This document shows, piece after piece, positions 8,744 through 19,804 of a DNA stretch of 64,000 nt. The DNA is from an uncultured Mycobacteriaceae bacterium (lineage in GTDB: Bacteria > Actinomycetota > Actinomycetes > Mycobacteriales > Mycobacteriaceae). How positions within the stretch are numbered: the stretch's first letter is position 1; each line of letters opens with the position of its first letter. A program made the translations under genes and the position numbers. The stretch is from contig CADEGF010000005.1 in NCBI GenBank assembly GCA_902826815.1, forward strand, positions 128,382 to 192,381, read 5' to 3'. Under the pieces are notes generated by a model that saw only the letters and a program-made list of their open reading frames with translations, searched no databases and was not told where the DNA came from.

Positions 8744-9972
8744 CGCTCGCGCTGGTCGCGCTGGCCGTCGTGCTGGCGTTCGCGATGGTCAAACCTCGGG
8801 GCTGGCCGGAGGCTGTCGCCGCGGTACCCGCCGCGGGGCTGCTCATCGCATTCGGCGTCGTGCCGTTGCGAGAGGCGGCCCACGAGGTCCAGCAGCTGCT
8901 CCCGGTGGTGCTGTTCCTGGCCGCCGTGCTGATGCTGGCGCAACTCTGCGACGACGAGGGGCTGTTCCGGGCCGCCGGTGCGGCGATGGCAAGATCGGCC
9001 ACCGGCGCTGCGGGACTGCTGGTGAAAGTGTTCGTGATGGGCGCCGTGACGACAGCGGTCCTGAGCCTGGACGCGACCGTAGTGCTGCTGACCCCCGTGG
9101 TCCTCGCGACAACCCGCACACTCCGGGTTCCGGCAAGGCCGCACGCGTACGCCACCGCACACCTGGCCAACACCGCGTCGCTTCTTCTGCCGGTGTCGAA
9201 CCTGACCAACCTGCTGGCGTTCAGCGCGGCGGGCCTGTCCTTCGTTCACTTCACCGCCGTGATGACACCATCGTGGCTGGCGGCCGTCGTCGCCGAATTC
9301 TTCCTGCTGCGTTGGCTTTTTGCGCGGGATCTTGCCGTTAGACCCGCACCTGAGCCGACACCCGAACCGGTGCGGGTTCCGGTATTCGTGTTGGTGGTAA
9401 TCGCCCTGACGTTGGTCGGGTTCGCCGTCATGTCGCTGCTCGGCTTCTCACCCGCGTGGGCCGCGCTCGCCGGGGTCGTCGTGCTCGGCGTGCGGGCACT
9501 GGCCCGGCGGGACACGTCGGTGGCGCGCATCGCACGGGCAGCCGATGTGCCGTTCCTGGTGTTCGTGCTGTGCCTTGGGGTGGTCGTCGACGGGTTGATG
9601 CTGCACGGCCTCGAATCCGCGATGCGCGGGGTGCTCCCCGACGGCACCACGCTGCTCGCGCTGCTCGGCATCGCGGCCGTCGCGGCGGTGCTGTCCAATG
9701 TCGTCAACAATCTGCCCGCCGTCCTCGTGCTGCTGCCGCTGGTGTCCGCATCGGGGCCCGCCGCGGTACTGGCGATGCTGCTGGGCGTGAACATCGGACC
9801 CAACCTGACATATGTGGGCTCACTGGCGAATCTGCTGTGGCGCAGCGTCGTCCGCCGCGACATTCCCGCGGGGTTCCGCGAGTTCAGCCGCGTCGGCCTG
9901 ATCACCACACCGGTCACGCTGATCGTGGCCGTGCTCGGACTCTGGGTCGGCATCGCACTGTTCGGTGTCTAG
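8734..9972 (+). CDS. ArsB/SLC13-like anion permease
   Basis: A 412-residue, very hydrophobic protein with about 10-11 predicted membrane segments. It resembles the ArsB/NhaD/SLC13 ion-transporter superfamily: LSLDATVVLLTPVV near residue 110 and NVVNNLPAVLVLLP near residue 325 are the paired re-entrant motifs of this fold. Substrates in the family include arsenite, sodium/proton and dicarboxylates. No arsenic genes lie nearby, so an organic anion such as the product or substrate of the preceding pxpA/MBL pair is as likely. The GTG start overlaps the upstream gene by 10 bases. Confidence 0.7.
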   Translation: MELTLALVALAVVLAFAMVKPRGWPEAVAAVPAAGLLIAFGVVPLREAAHEVQQLLPVVLFLAAVLMLAQLCDDEGLFRAAGAAMARSATGAAGLLVKVFVMGAVTTAVLSLDATVVLLTPVVLATTRTLRVPARPHAYATAHLANTASLLLPVSNLTNLLAFSAAGLSFVHFTAVMTPSWLAAVVAEFFLLRWLFARDLAVRPAPEPTPEPVRVPVFVLVVIALTLVGFAVMSLLGFSPAWAALAGVVVLGVRALARRDTSVARIARAADVPFLVFVLCLGVVVDGLMLHGLESAMRGVLPDGTTLLALLGIAAVAAVLSNVVNNLPAVLVLLPLVSASGPAAVLAMLLGVNIGPNLTYVGSLANLLWRSVVRRDIPAGFREFSRVGLITTPVTLIVAVLGLWVGIALFGV

Positions 9973-10158
9973 TCTGCACGTCGAGCGTATGGGCTACGGA
10001 CGGCGTTGATCGGTTTACGCGCCACAACCCATACACTCGAGCGCTGGCTAAGAGCCGGTTACGGCGATACCAACAACAAAGGGCCGGCTGACGTCCAGTC
10101 GTTGATCGATGGCGCTGCGGTTGGCGAACCGCCATGCCTTCCAACCAAAATGTGACCC

Positions 10159-10917
10159 GTGGGCGCCTTCACTCGCTACGTGGCCATTGGCGACTCCTTC
10201 ACCGAGGGCGTCGGCGATCCACACCCGTCGAGCCCCAACGGTCTGCGCGGGTGGGCAGATCGCGTAGCGGATTCTTTGGCGCAAGCCAACCCGGATCTGC
10301 GCTACGCGAACCTCGCCGTGCGGGGCAGGCGGATGGCCGAGATCCTCGACGAACAGCTGCACACCGCGCTGATGCTCGAGCCGGACCTCGTCACCATCTA
10401 CGCGGGGATGAACAACCTGCTCCTTCTGCGCAACGACGTCGACGCCATGATGGCCAGATACGCCGAGGGGCTCAAGGCACTGCAACAGTCCGGGGCGGTC
10501 GTGCTTGCCTTCACCGCGGCCGATCTCGGCACGGTGCCGCTGTTCCGGCGCCTGCGCGGCCGCGCCGCGGTCTACAACGAACTGCTGCGCGGCATCGCCG
10601 ACGACCTAGGCCTGGCTCTCGTCGACTTCTGGCGGTTCGCCGAGTTTCGCGACTCACGCCTGTGGGACGGCGACCGAATCCATCTGTCACCGCTCGGTCA
10701 CGAACGATTCGCGGCCAAAGTGCTTGACACGCTTGCGGTCTCTCACGAGCTGACCTCACGTTCGCCGCTGTCGTCGACCCCACCGGAGCGGGACTTCCGA
10801 TCGAATCTCCGGTGGACCGCTGCGTTCGCGGCACCGTATGTCGCCAAGAGGATGCGGCTGGCCAATCGGGGCGAGGTTGTCGGGCCGAAGCTCACCGAGC
10901 TGACGAAGGTGCTCTAA
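10159..10917 (+). CDS. SGNH/GDSL-type hydrolase
   Basis: A 252-residue SGNH hydrolase. Block I is [14 protein letters not shown] (nucleophile Ser near residue 13), the block II Gly is in NLAVRGRRM, block III is [10 protein letters not shown] (Asn), and the catalytic Asp/His pair is [14 protein letters not shown] near residues 173-186. Such enzymes are esterases or lipases; many mycobacterial ones are uncharacterised. There is no signal peptide, so it should act in the cytoplasm. The 186 bases upstream show no clear promoter or Shine-Dalgarno sequence. Its stop overlaps the convergent rlmB stop by 2 bases. Confidence 0.8.
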   Translation: MGAFTRYVAIGDSFTEGVGDPHPSSPNGLRGWADRVADSLAQANPDLRYANLAVRGRRMAEILDEQLHTALMLEPDLVTIYAGMNNLLLLRNDVDAMMARYAEGLKALQQSGAVVLAFTAADLGTVPLFRRLRGRAAVYNELLRGIADDLGLALVDFWRFAEFRDSRLWDGDRIHLSPLGHERFAAKVLDTLAVSHELTSRSPLSSTPPERDFRSNLRWTAAFAAPYVAKRMRLANRGEVVGPKLTELTKVL

Positions 10918-11861
10918 CCCCGTCGCTGGCGCGCGATTTCGGCCAGCACCACACCCGCGGCCACCGAGGCGTTGAGCGACTCCGTCGGTCCGGCCATCGG
11001 AATCGACACCACCGCATCGCAGGTCTCGCGAACCAGCCGCGACAGGCCCTTACCCTCGGAGCCGACCACCAGAACGATCGGATCCGTACCGTCAAACTCG
11101 TCGAGCGTGATGTCGCTGTCGGCGTCCAGCCCGACCACCTGAACACCGGCATCTTGCCAACTCTTCAGCGCCCGAGTGAGATTCGTCGCCCTGGCAACGG
11201 GGAGTCTGGCGGCGGCACCTGCGCTCGTGCGCCATGCGACAGCGGTGACCGATGCCGATCGTCGCTGCGGGATCAGCACCCCGTGGCCGCCGAAGCCGGC
11301 AACCGAGCGCACGATCGCACCAAGGTTGCGAGGATCCGAGATGTTATCCAGCGCGACAAGCAGGGCAGGCGTGCTGTCCTTGGTCGCGGTCGCAAGCAGG
11401 TCGTCGGGGTGTGCGTACTGGTACGGCGGCACCTGCAACCCGATGCCCTGGTGCAGTCCGTTCGAGCTCATGCGGTCCAGGTCGCTGCGGGGCACCTCGA
11501 GAATCGAGATCCCGGCATCGGCTGCGCGCCTTACCGATTCGGTCAGTCGCTCGTCTGCGTCGGCGCCCAGCGCCACGTAGAGCGCCGTGGCTGGCACGCC
11601 TGCGCGCAGGCACTCCAGTACGGGGTTGCGGCCGAGCACCACCTCGGTGTCGTCGGTGCGCCGCTTCTGCTGCCGCTGTTGTTGGTTCTTGGCGGCCCTC
11701 TTCGCGGCCTTGGCGGCGGGATGATGGGGCCGTTGGTGCGCGGGCGGTGTTGCGCCACGCCCTTCAAGACCGCGGCGGCGTACCCCGCCCGAGCCGACCT
11801 GGGGACCCTTCTTGGTGCCGGGTTTGCGGATCGCGCCTTTGCGTTGAGAGTTGCCTGCCAT
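10914..11861 (-). CDS. rlmB: 23S rRNA (guanosine-2'-O-)-methyltransferase RlmB
   Basis: A 315-residue SpoU/TrmH-family RNA methyltransferase. A lysine/arginine-rich N-terminal tail (residues 1-75) precedes the substrate-binding domain ([15 protein letters not shown]) and the trefoil-knot domain: [17 protein letters not shown] (motif 1), [12 protein letters not shown] (motif 2) and [15 protein letters not shown] (motif 3). It should methylate the peptidyl-transferase-loop guanosine of 23S rRNA. It matches M. tuberculosis Rv3579c in place and size. The ATG at 11861 shares one base with the cysS stop (TAATG), so it is coupled to cysS; a longer reading from 11891 is not needed. Confidence 0.88.
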   Translation of the reverse strand: MAGNSQRKGAIRKPGTKKGPQVGSGGVRRRGLEGRGATPPAHQRPHHPAAKAAKRAAKNQQQRQQKRRTDDTEVVLGRNPVLECLRAGVPATALYVALGADADERLTESVRRAADAGISILEVPRSDLDRMSSNGLHQGIGLQVPPYQYAHPDDLLATATKDSTPALLVALDNISDPRNLGAIVRSVAGFGGHGVLIPQRRSASVTAVAWRTSAGAAARLPVARATNLTRALKSWQDAGVQVVGLDADSDITLDEFDGTDPIVLVVGSEGKGLSRLVRETCDAVVSIPMAGPTESLNASVAAGVVLAEIARQRRG

Positions 11862-13261
11862 TACTTGGTGTACCCGTCCAGCAGGGTCCACTGCGGTCCA
11901 TCGGCGGTGTCGGTGACATCGACCCCGGCCTGCTTCAACCTGTCCCTTATCGCGTCGGCCTCCGCCCAGTCCCTGCGTTCCCTTGCATCCTGGCGTCGCT
12001 GAATCTCGGCGTGCACCAACACATCGACGGCCGCCAGCGCGGCGGACGTCTCATCGCGGGACTCCCAGCGCTCGTCGAGCGGATCGCAGCCGAGGATGCC
12101 CATCATGGCGCGGATCGAACCCGCGCGGGCCATCGCCGTCTCGTGGTCGCCCGCTTCCAGCGCCCGGTTGCCCTCTGCGCGGGCGGCATGTACCTCCGCG
12201 AGCGCGATCGGCACCGACAGATCGTCGTCGAGTGCGGCCGCGTATGCGGGCGTCCACTCGCCCACCTCGACGGCGCCGACCCGGTTGCGGACACGGTGCA
12301 GGAACTCCTCGACGCCGGTGTAGGCCTTCGCCGCGTCCTGCAATGCGGTCTCGGAGAACTCCAACATCGACCGATAGTGCGCACTGCCAAGGTAGTACCG
12401 AAGCTCGGCGGGCCGAACCCGTTGCAGCACAGCGGGTATGGCCAGTACGTTGCCAAGCGACTTGCTCATCTTCTCGCCACCCATGGTGACCCAGCCGTTG
12501 TGCAACCAAAAGCGGGCGAACCGGTCGCCTGCGGCCTCGGCCTGTGCGATCTCGTTCTCGTGGTGCGGGAAGATCAGGTCCATACCGCCTGCGTGGATGT
12601 CGAACTCCGCGCCGAGATACGCCTCGCACATCGCGACGCATTCGGTGTGCCAGCCGGGCCTGCCGCGTCCCCACGGCGTCGGCCACGACGGTTCGCCCGG
12701 TTTCTCGCCCTTCCACAGGGTGAAGTCGCGCTGGTCGCGCTTATCGGTGGCGGTGCCCTCGCCCTGATGCACGTCGTCGATCCGGTGGCCGGACAGCTTG
12801 CCGTAATCGGGCAGGCTCAACACGTCGAAGTAGACGTCACCGCCTGCGGCATAGGCGTGGTTGTCGTCGATCAACCGGGTGATCAGCTCGATCATCTCGG
12901 TGATGTGGCCCGTGGCACGCGGCTCAGCCGACGGCGGCAGCACGCCAAGCGCGTCGTAGGCGGCCGAAAACGCGCGCTCGTAGGTGGCGGCCCACTCCCA
13001 CCACGGCCTGCCCGCGTCAGCGGCCTTGTTGAGGATCTTGTCGTCGATATCGGTGACGTTGCGGATGAACGCGACGTCGTAGCCCTTGGCCATCAGCCAA
13101 CGGCGCAGCACATCGAACGCCACGCCGCTGCGCACGTGGCCGATGTGGGGCAGGCCCTGGACGGTCGCGCCGCACAGGTATATCGACACATGGCCGTCGC
13201 GCACCGGCACGAATTCACGGACAGCGCCCGCCATCGTGTCGTACAGCCGCAGATCGGTCAC
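11861..13261 (-). CDS. cysS: Cysteinyl-tRNA synthetase
   Basis: A 466-residue class I aminoacyl-tRNA synthetase charging tRNA-Cys. It has the HIGH motif as PHIGH (residues 38-42), zinc-binding Cys residues ([19 protein letters not shown]), the downstream [11 protein letters not shown], and KMSKS in [10 protein letters not shown]. The GTG at 13261 (VTDLRLYD) is chosen over the longer open frame to 13333 because it matches the family N-terminus and leaves 19 bases to ispF. Fourth in a carD-ispD-ispF-cysS-rlmB run, an arrangement kept across mycobacteria. Confidence 0.93.
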   Translation of the reverse strand: MTDLRLYDTMAGAVREFVPVRDGHVSIYLCGATVQGLPHIGHVRSGVAFDVLRRWLMAKGYDVAFIRNVTDIDDKILNKAADAGRPWWEWAATYERAFSAAYDALGVLPPSAEPRATGHITEMIELITRLIDDNHAYAAGGDVYFDVLSLPDYGKLSGHRIDDVHQGEGTATDKRDQRDFTLWKGEKPGEPSWPTPWGRGRPGWHTECVAMCEAYLGAEFDIHAGGMDLIFPHHENEIAQAEAAGDRFARFWLHNGWVTMGGEKMSKSLGNVLAIPAVLQRVRPAELRYYLGSAHYRSMLEFSETALQDAAKAYTGVEEFLHRVRNRVGAVEVGEWTPAYAAALDDDLSVPIALAEVHAARAEGNRALEAGDHETAMARAGSIRAMMGILGCDPLDERWESRDETSAALAAVDVLVHAEIQRRQDARERRDWAEADAIRDRLKQAGVDVTDTADGPQWTLLDGYTK

Positions 13262-13280
13262 GACGGGCCAGCTTACCGGC

Positions 13281-13757
13281 CTATTCCGCGTCGACCACCA
13301 AAGCGGTCGCGATGGCGGCCAAACCGTCACCACGTCCGGTCAGCCCGAGGCCGTCTGTGGTCGTCGCAGACACCGAAACGGGGGCATCCAGCAACTCCGA
13401 GAGCACCTGTTGCGCCTCCGCGCGCCTCGGTCCCACCTTGGGACGGTTACCGATGACCTGGACGGCCGCATTACCCACCCGGTAGCCCTCGGCCCGTATC
13501 AGCCCGTGCACGTGCCGCAGCATGTCCGCACCGCTCACGCCCGCCCAGCGCGGATCGTCGGTGCCGAATACCCCGCCGATGTCGCCGAGCCCCGCTGCGC
13601 TCAGCAGCGCGTCACACAGCGCATGGGCCGCCACGTCGCCGTCCGAATGGCCCGCACAGCCGTCGTCGCCGTCGAACAGCAGCCCGAGTAGCCAACAAGG
13701 CCTGCCCGCCTCGATCGGGTGCACGTCGGTGCCGATTCCGACCCTCGGCGTGCTCAC
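13281..13757 (-). CDS. ispF: 2-C-methyl-D-erythritol 2,4-cyclodiphosphate synthase
   Basis: A 158-residue trimeric metalloenzyme of the MEP isoprenoid pathway. It cyclises CDP-ME 2-phosphate to MEcPP with loss of CMP. The N-terminal [10 protein letters not shown] holds the metal-binding Asp/His pair, and [17 protein letters not shown] holds the second His, all in expected places. The length equals other mycobacterial IspF proteins. The GTG start overlaps the ispD stop by 4 bases (GTGA), so IspD and IspF, which act two steps apart, are coupled. Confidence 0.93.
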   Translation of the reverse strand: MSTPRVGIGTDVHPIEAGRPCWLLGLLFDGDDGCAGHSDGDVAAHALCDALLSAAGLGDIGGVFGTDDPRWAGVSGADMLRHVHGLIRAEGYRVGNAAVQVIGNRPKVGPRRAEAQQVLSELLDAPVSVSATTTDGLGLTGRGDGLAAIATALVVDAE

Positions 13758-14419
13758 GCGGTACCCGCCAGGAGGGCCTCGGCGAGCAGCAGATCGTTCG
13801 GCGTGGTGATCTTGAAGGCCAGCGGATCGCCCTCGACGACCTGCACGGGCGTCCCGATCGACTCGACCAACGATGCGTCGTCGGTGAAGCCGCCCGCGAC
13901 CGCCCGCTCGTAGGCGCGCCGCAGCACATCGGTCTGAAAGCCCTGAGGCGTCTGCACGGCCCGCAGGCCCGATCGGTCGGGCGTGCCGAGCACGACGCCG
14001 TTCGCGTCGACCGCCTTGATGGTGTCGCTGACCGGCAGCGCGGGCACGACCGCGGGATGACCGGATTGCAGAGCCCGCACGACCCGCACGATCAGCGATG
14101 GCGGGGTCAGGGCCCGTGCCGCGTCGTGCACGAGGACGAACTCGGCGTCGCCGACCGCGGCCAACGCGAGGCGGACCGACTCTGTGCGATCGGCGCCGCC
14201 TGCCACGATGATCGCGTCGCCGCCGAAGACCAGCTTGGCCTGGTCGGTGCGGTTGGGTGGCACCGCGACCACGATGTCGTCGACGACGCCGGAGTTACGC
14301 AGACCGCTAAGCGCGTGCTCCAGCATCGGACGACCGACCAGATTGACGAATGCCTTCGGCGCGCCTGCGGCCAACCGTTCCCCTGACCCTGCGGCCGGGA
14401 CGACGGCGACCGTGCTCAT
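13754..14419 (-). CDS. ispD: 2-C-methyl-D-erythritol 4-phosphate cytidylyltransferase
   Basis: A 221-residue nucleotidyltransferase making CDP-methylerythritol from MEP and CTP. The N-terminal loop [19 protein letters not shown] binds CTP phosphates, [10 protein letters not shown] is the metal/nucleotide segment near residue 105, and AVQTPQGF lies near 161. It starts 3 bases after the carD stop and overlaps ispF by 4 bases. Confidence 0.93.
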   Translation of the reverse strand: MSTVAVVPAAGSGERLAAGAPKAFVNLVGRPMLEHALSGLRNSGVVDDIVVAVPPNRTDQAKLVFGGDAIIVAGGADRTESVRLALAAVGDAEFVLVHDAARALTPPSLIVRVVRALQSGHPAVVPALPVSDTIKAVDANGVVLGTPDRSGLRAVQTPQGFQTDVLRRAYERAVAGGFTDDASLVESIGTPVQVVEGDPLAFKITTPNDLLLAEALLAGTA

Positions 14420-14422
14420 GGA

Positions 14423-14980
<558 letters not shown>

Positions 14981-15182
14981 TCAGGGGCACCGCAGGTGAA
15001 GACTAGGGGTTGACACGGTGACGAATACATGCAAGGCAAGGCCCCCTCAGCGACCACTTGTCGGCCCCTCCCACGTGCCTGTGGATGGTTCGCGGCAAAC
15101 CCGAATCGCCGAGCTGGAACACCTCCGCTACCGCGGACAACCGCCACCTACTACTGTGCATAGTCGAACAGGTCGGCCGAGC

Positions 15183-15188
15183 AGGAGG
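15183..15188 (+). promoter_or_regulatory. Shine-Dalgarno deciding the lpqE start
   Basis: AGGAGG lies 6 bases before the GTG at 15195. It selects this start over the longer open frame from 15018, whose extra 59 residues do not look like protein-coding sequence. Confidence 0.75.
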
Positions 15189-15194
15189 TTCTGG

Positions 15195-15776
15195 GTGAGC
15201 CGCTTCAAATCCCGTGGTTCTGCCGTCAGCGTGGCGCTGGCCGCGTGCGGGCTCGCCGCCGCCGCCGGCCTGTCGGCCTGCAGCGCGGGCCAGGTGTCGC
15301 AGACCAGCACGCAGCAGGCGGCCGTCAACGGCACCGCAGCAACGTTAGGCAAGATCACGCTCCGCAACATCCATCTGCGGGCACCGCAGACGAGCGATTA
15401 CGTCCAGCCGGGCAGCGACGTGGAGTTGCTGTTCGTGGCGTCCAACGACTCACCCGACACGGCCGACAAGCTGACCTCGATCACCTCTGAGTTCGGCACG
15501 GTATCGCTGTCCGGCGACACCTCGCTACCGGCGTCGGACGTCCTCGTCGTCGGCGAGCCCGACGGTCAGGTCGCCGCTCTCGAGCAGACGGAGAAGTCCG
15601 ATGTCGCCACGGCAACGGTCGACATCAACAAGCCCATCACCAACGGGCTGACCTACGACTTCACCTTCAACTTCGAGAAGGCGGGCCAGACGACCGTGCC
15701 TGTGCCGATCTCGGCGGGCGAGGCGCCTCGCCGCGATCAGGCCGGCGAAGGCGGCGACACGGGCGGTCACCACTAA
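15195..15776 (+). CDS. lpqE: Lipoprotein LpqE
   Basis: A 193-residue secreted lipoprotein equivalent to M. tuberculosis LpqE (Rv3584). The signal peptide has basic residues, a hydrophobic core and lipobox LSAC with Cys29 as the modified residue. The mature part ([11 protein letters not shown]...[11 protein letters not shown]..) has the beta-sandwich look of PCuAC-like metallochaperones but no Met/His cluster, so metal binding is not supported. A His pair ends the protein. Divergent from carD over 283 bases, and 33 bases upstream of radA, which has its own promoter. Function is not known. Confidence 0.8.
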   Translation: MSRFKSRGSAVSVALAACGLAAAAGLSACSAGQVSQTSTQQAAVNGTAATLGKITLRNIHLRAPQTSDYVQPGSDVELLFVASNDSPDTADKLTSITSEFGTVSLSGDTSLPASDVLVVGEPDGQVAALEQTEKSDVATATVDINKPITNGLTYDFTFNFEKAGQTTVPVPISAGEAPRRDQAGEGGDTGGHH

Positions 15777-15797
15777 GGATCTGTCGGTGACGGGGGC

Positions 15798-15803
15798 TAC
15801 CGT
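15798..15803 (+). promoter_or_regulatory. -10 hexamer for leaderless radA
   Basis: TACCGT fits TANNNT. Six bases later is the radA GTG (15810), exactly where transcription should begin, and there is no Shine-Dalgarno sequence. This supports a leaderless radA-disA mRNA and the GTG start. Confidence 0.45.
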
Positions 15804-15809
15804 CACATC

Positions 15810-17213
15810 GTGGCCAAGGCGCGTTCGCAGTACCGCTGTTCTGAGTGCCACCACGTCACGGCAAAATGGGTCGGGCGCTGCGCGGACTGCGGGACATGGG
15901 GCACCGTCGACGAGGTAGCTGTGCTGGCCGCCGTGAACGGCTCGTCGGTGCGCAGGGCGGTGGCGCCGACGACCCCCGCCGTGCCCATCAGCTCCATCGA
16001 TCTCGGCGCCACCAGCCACCACCACACCGGCGTCAGCGAACTCGACCGCGTGCTTGGCGGCGGCATCGTGCCCGGCTCGGTGACGCTGCTGGCTGGCGAT
16101 CCCGGCGTCGGCAAGTCGACGCTGCTGCTCGAGGTCGCACACCGCTGGGCCGAAGCCGGACGGCGGGCGCTGTATCTGTCCGGCGAAGAGTCCGCGGGCC
16201 AGATCCGGATGCGGGCCGAACGCACCGGCTGCAACCACGACGAGGTCTTCCTCGCCGCGGAATCCGACCTTCAGACCGCGCTCGGCCACATCGACGAGGT
16301 CAAACCGACTCTGGTGATCGTCGACTCGGTGCAGACGATGTCGACGACGGAGGCCGACGGTGTGACGGGCGGAGTCACCCAGGTGCGCGCGGTGACAACG
16401 GCGTTGACGATGACGGCGAAGACCACCGGCGTGGCGATCATCCTCGTCGGCCATGTAACCAAGGACGGCGCGATCGCGGGCCCGCGGTCGCTGGAGCATC
16501 TCGTCGACGTCGTGCTGCACTTCGAGGGCGACAAGGCGTCGGCGCTCCGCATGGTGCGCGGTGTCAAGAACCGGTTCGGCGCTGCCGACGAGGTCGGCTG
16601 TTTCATGTTGCACGACAACGGAATCGAGTGTGTCTCCGACCCGTCGGGGCTCTTCCTCGATCAACGGCCGGTACCCGTATCCGGTACCGCGGTCACGGTG
16701 ACGCTCGACGGCAAGCGCCCCCTCATCGGGGAGGTGCAGGCCTTGATCGCGACCCCGAACACGTCGTCGCCGCGCCGCGCGGTCAGCGGCATCGACTCGG
16801 CGCGGGCCGCGATGATCACCGCGGTGCTGGAGAAGCGGGCCCACCTGAGGGTCGCGCAGTGCGATGTGTACCTGTCCACGGTCGGAGGTATGCGGCTCAC
16901 CGATCCGTCCTCGGACCTCGCCGTTGCGATGGCGATCGCGTCGGCCTACGCCGACCTTCCGCTGCCGACGACGGCCATTGCGATCGGTGAGGTCGGCCTT
17001 GCGGGCGACCTGCGCCGGGTCAGCGGGATGGAGCGGCGCCTCACCGAGGCCGCCCGGCTCGGATTCACTTGTGCGGTAGTTCCGCCCGGCGTGAAATCGG
17101 TGCCGATAGGCTTGCGGGCGATAGCGGCCGACAACATCACCGCTGCCATGAGGGTGCTCAAGGACATCAGCAACGGCTGCGTGAAGGGCGGTCGCTCCGA
17201 GGAGGGGCTATGA
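15810..17213 (+). CDS. radA: DNA repair protein RadA
   Basis: A 467-residue RecA-related branch-migration helicase for recombination intermediates. The zinc finger is Cys10, Cys13, Cys24, Cys27. The RecA-like core has Walker A GDPGVGKS (96-103), Walker B TLVIVDS and the RadA-specific KNRFG motif (253-257). A Lon-protease-like C-terminal domain follows (residues about 285-450). It overlaps disA by ATGA. RadA is known to work with DisA in the DNA-damage/c-di-AMP context, and the pairing is kept in mycobacteria (Rv3585-Rv3586). Confidence 0.93.
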   Translation: MAKARSQYRCSECHHVTAKWVGRCADCGTWGTVDEVAVLAAVNGSSVRRAVAPTTPAVPISSIDLGATSHHHTGVSELDRVLGGGIVPGSVTLLAGDPGVGKSTLLLEVAHRWAEAGRRALYLSGEESAGQIRMRAERTGCNHDEVFLAAESDLQTALGHIDEVKPTLVIVDSVQTMSTTEADGVTGGVTQVRAVTTALTMTAKTTGVAIILVGHVTKDGAIAGPRSLEHLVDVVLHFEGDKASALRMVRGVKNRFGAADEVGCFMLHDNGIECVSDPSGLFLDQRPVPVSGTAVTVTLDGKRPLIGEVQALIATPNTSSPRRAVSGIDSARAAMITAVLEKRAHLRVAQCDVYLSTVGGMRLTDPSSDLAVAMAIASAYADLPLPTTAIAIGEVGLAGDLRRVSGMERRLTEAARLGFTCAVVPPGVKSVPIGLRAIAADNITAAMRVLKDISNGCVKGGRSEEGL

Positions 17214-18319
17214 CGGTCAAGACCAGGCGCCGAAACGTGGTGCAGCTGGCCCGCCCGACTCTGCGGGAGACGATCGGCCGGCTCGCCCCTGGCACCGCGC
17301 TGCGGGACGGCCTCGAGCGCATACTGCGCGGCCGCACCGGCGCGTTGATCCTCCTCGGGTACGACGACAGCGTCGAGTCGATCTGCGACGGCGGCTTCGC
17401 GCTCGACGTCGCATACGCACCCACCCGGCTCCGCGAGCTGTCGAAGATGGATGGCGCGGTCGTGCTGTCGACCGACGGCACCAGGATCCTGCGGGCCAAC
17501 GTCCAGCTCGTGCCCGACCCATCGATTCCCACCGACGAGTCGGGGACCCGGCACAGGTCCGCCGAGCGCACAGCGATTCAAACCGGCTATCCCGTTGTGT
17601 CGGTCAGCCATTCGATGAGCATCGTGACCGTCTACGTGGCAGGCGAGCGACATGTGCTGCCCGAGTCGGCGACAATTCTCTCGCGGGCCAACCAGACCAT
17701 CGACACGCTGGAACGGTACAAGTCGCGCCTTGACGAGGTCAGCAGGCAGCTGTCGACCGCGGAGATCGAGGATTTCGTCACGCTGCGCGATGTGATGACG
17801 GTTGTCCAGCGGCTGGAGATGGTCCGCCGGATCAGCCTCGAAATCGACGCCGACGTAGTCGAACTCGGTACCGCCGGACGGCAGCTCAAACTGCAGCTCG
17901 AGGAGTTGGTTGGCGACAACGACACCGCCCGCGAGTTGATCGTGCGCGACTATCACGCCAACCCCGATCCCCCCACCCCTTCGCAGGTGACCGCGACGCT
18001 CGAAGAGCTCGACGGACTGTCCGACACCGAGCTGCTCGACTTCACGACGCTGGCAAGAGTTTTCGGCTACCCGTCGACGGCCGAGGCGCAGGATTCGGCG
18101 ATGAGCTCACGCGGCTACCGGGCGATGGCGGGCATCCCGCGCCTGCAGTTCGCCCACGTCGACCTGCTTGTGAGGTCGTTCGGGTCGCTGCAGGGGCTGC
18201 TCGCTGCGAGCGCCAACGACCTGCAGAACGTCGATGGCATCGGATCGATGTGGGCGCGCCACATCCGTGAGGGTCTATCGCAGCTCGCCGAGTCGACGAT
18301 CGCCGACCGGCTGGCCTAG
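17210..18319 (+). CDS. disA: DNA integrity scanning diadenylate cyclase DisA
   Basis: A 369-residue c-di-AMP synthase. The DAC domain has DGA at 81-83 and GTRHR at 112-116, the two active-site motifs that convert two ATP to c-di-AMP. A helical spine and a C-terminal helix-hairpin-helix DNA-binding region follow ([20 protein letters not shown] near 340). The start is the ATG at 17210, overlapping the radA stop (ATGA); the frame is open further upstream but has no family similarity. It ends tail-to-tail with the next gene. Confidence 0.93.
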   Translation: MTVKTRRRNVVQLARPTLRETIGRLAPGTALRDGLERILRGRTGALILLGYDDSVESICDGGFALDVAYAPTRLRELSKMDGAVVLSTDGTRILRANVQLVPDPSIPTDESGTRHRSAERTAIQTGYPVVSVSHSMSIVTVYVAGERHVLPESATILSRANQTIDTLERYKSRLDEVSRQLSTAEIEDFVTLRDVMTVVQRLEMVRRISLEIDADVVELGTAGRQLKLQLEELVGDNDTARELIVRDYHANPDPPTPSQVTATLEELDGLSDTELLDFTTLARVFGYPSTAEAQDSAMSSRGYRAMAGIPRLQFAHVDLLVRSFGSLQGLLAASANDLQNVDGIGSMWARHIREGLSQLAESTIADRLA

Positions 18320-19095
18320 CCCGTCGGTGCGGGCGCCTGTTCGGGCGCGGGTGCGCCGTCCGCCGGTGCCTGGGCCTCTGCTTCAGGCGCGGGCTGGGCG
18401 AGAACGAACGGCACGGTCGCCGATCGCAGATTCCCCAATTGCACGATCAGGTTGTAGGTACCCGGCCCGATCGGTTGACGCGGCAGCGGACAGCTCGGGC
18501 CGGAACCCATACCCGTCCAGGTCACCTCGGTGGTTACCTGCTCGCCGGGGTTGAACGTCTTGACCAGCGTCTCGTTCGACGGCGCGCAATCCAGGTTCGA
18601 CCAGAGCCGGGTGTTGTCAAGGCCGTAGACGTAGGCGGCCAGCACGGCTGCGCCGACGTCGCGCTTGCAGGCCACAAGGCCGATGTTCGTGACGACCATC
18701 GTGAACTTCGGCTGGTCGCCGACGACGTACTCCGGCTGGCTGGTTATGCCCTTGACCGCCAGCGCGGAGTCAGGGCAGTCGTCGCCCTCCTGCAGTACGG
18801 GTGGCGGCGCGACAGCCGCGGTCGGGGTCGGCTTCGGGGCGGGTGCGGCCGCGGGCGGCGGCAAGACAGGCGACTTGACCTCGGGGTTCTCCCCGGGAAG
18901 CGGGGTAGGCGCAGCCGCGGGCGTTGGTGCTGGCTTGTCGCCGTTCTTCGCCTCGCCGCCCGACATGTTCATCACGACCATGACCACCACAGCAGCGATC
19001 ACCCCGACGACGAGCACCGCAAGGCCTATCGCAAGGGCCCTGCGGCGCCAATAGATCTGGGTGGGAAGCGGCCCATGCGGCTCTAGATCCAACAC
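18316..19095 (-). CDS. Membrane-anchored Pro/Ala-rich secreted protein (Rv3587c-like)
   Basis: About 259 residues. A short cytoplasmic tail ending YWRRRALA, one membrane helix ([22 protein letters not shown]), a Pro/Ala/Thr-rich linker, then an extracellular beta-rich domain with four Cys residues that could form disulfides (DDCPDS, VACKRD, LDCAP, PSCPLP), and a Pro/Ala/Glu-rich tail. It matches M. tuberculosis Rv3587c in position and size; function unknown. I place the start at the GTG at 19095, because TACCGT (19102-19107, minus strand) lies 6 bases before it and suggests a leaderless start. GTG at 19119 is the alternative. Confidence 0.7.
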   Translation of the reverse strand: MLDLEPHGPLPTQIYWRRRALAIGLAVLVVGVIAAVVVMVVMNMSGGEAKNGDKPAPTPAAAPTPLPGENPEVKSPVLPPPAAAPAPKPTPTAAVAPPPVLQEGDDCPDSALAVKGITSQPEYVVGDQPKFTMVVTNIGLVACKRDVGAAVLAAYVYGLDNTRLWSNLDCAPSNETLVKTFNPGEQVTTEVTWTGMGSGPSCPLPRQPIGPGTYNLIVQLGNLRSATVPFVLAQPAPEAEAQAPADGAPAPEQAPAPTG

Positions 19096-19101
19096 AGATT
19101 C

Positions 19102-19107
19102 ACGGTA
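19102..19107 (-). promoter_or_regulatory. -10 hexamer for the Rv3587c-like gene
   Basis: TACCGT on the minus strand lies 6 bases before the GTG at 19095 and fits the leaderless TANNNT pattern. Confidence 0.35.
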
Positions 19108-19154
19108 AGGCCAGGTCACGCACAATCGTTCGAGGTGGACCGGCGTGTCGGGCC

Positions 19155-19775
19155 TCAGCCTTCGCCGATATCCCCCACATGGTCGCGCAGCACGACACGC
19201 CCGTCGGCCAGGTGATACGTCGCGCCGACGACTGCCAGCGTCCCCGACGCGATCCCCTGGGCGATCGTGGCGGAGCGGACACGCAGCTGGGTGACGGTCT
19301 CGCTGACGTGGCGGGCTTCGAATTCGTCAAGCCGAGTCAGCCCGACACTACGGCCGAACAGGATCGACGGGGTCACGCGTTCGACGATGTCACGCACGTA
19401 GCCGCCAGGGACCACGCCGTCGTCGATCGCCGTCACTGCGGCCTGAACCGCGCCGCAGCTGTCGTGGCCAAGCACCACGATCAGCGGCACGTCGAGTATC
19501 GCGACGCCGTACTCGATGGAGCCAAGCACCGCCGAGTCGATGACGTGGCCCGCGGTCCGCACCACGAACATATCGCCGAGGCCCTGGTCGAAGATGATCT
19601 CCGCGGCCACTCGGCTGTCGGCACACCCGAACACCACGGCCGTCGGCTTCTGACCCTTGGCCAGCGCCGACCGCCGCTCGACGCTCTGGCTTGGATGCGC
19701 GGGCGTTCCAGCGACGAATCGCTCGTTACCCTCCTTGAGTGCCTTCCAAGCGGTCACCGGATTCGTGTTGGGCAT
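19155..19775 (-). CDS. canB: Beta-class carbonic anhydrase (Rv3588c-like)
   Basis: A 206-residue zinc enzyme interconverting CO2 and bicarbonate. Zinc ligands are in FGCADSR (Cys plus the catalytic Asp/Arg pair) and GHDSCGA (His and Cys). The sequence is very close to the known M. tuberculosis enzyme CanB. The ATG at 19775 (MPNTNPV) matches that homologue; an ATG three codons upstream at 19784 is also possible. Divergent from mutY. Confidence 0.92.
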   Translation of the reverse strand: MPNTNPVTAWKALKEGNERFVAGTPAHPSQSVERRSALAKGQKPTAVVFGCADSRVAAEIIFDQGLGDMFVVRTAGHVIDSAVLGSIEYGVAILDVPLIVVLGHDSCGAVQAAVTAIDDGVVPGGYVRDIVERVTPSILFGRSVGLTRLDEFEARHVSETVTQLRVRSATIAQGIASGTLAVVGATYHLADGRVVLRDHVGDIGEG

Positions 19776-19804
19776 GGCCGCCATTGTGCCGCAGGGCGAT
19801 CTAG

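Noticed and set aside
11252-13456. A 734-residue open frame on the plus strand
   Set aside because: Antisense to rlmB, cysS and part of ispF, which are firmly identified. No protein-like pattern.
15010-15015. TTGACA as a -35 box for lpqE
   Set aside because: No TANNNT at a 16-19 base spacing, and it is 180 bases from the start codon. A TACTGT at 15152-15157 is a weak alternative that I also do not assert.
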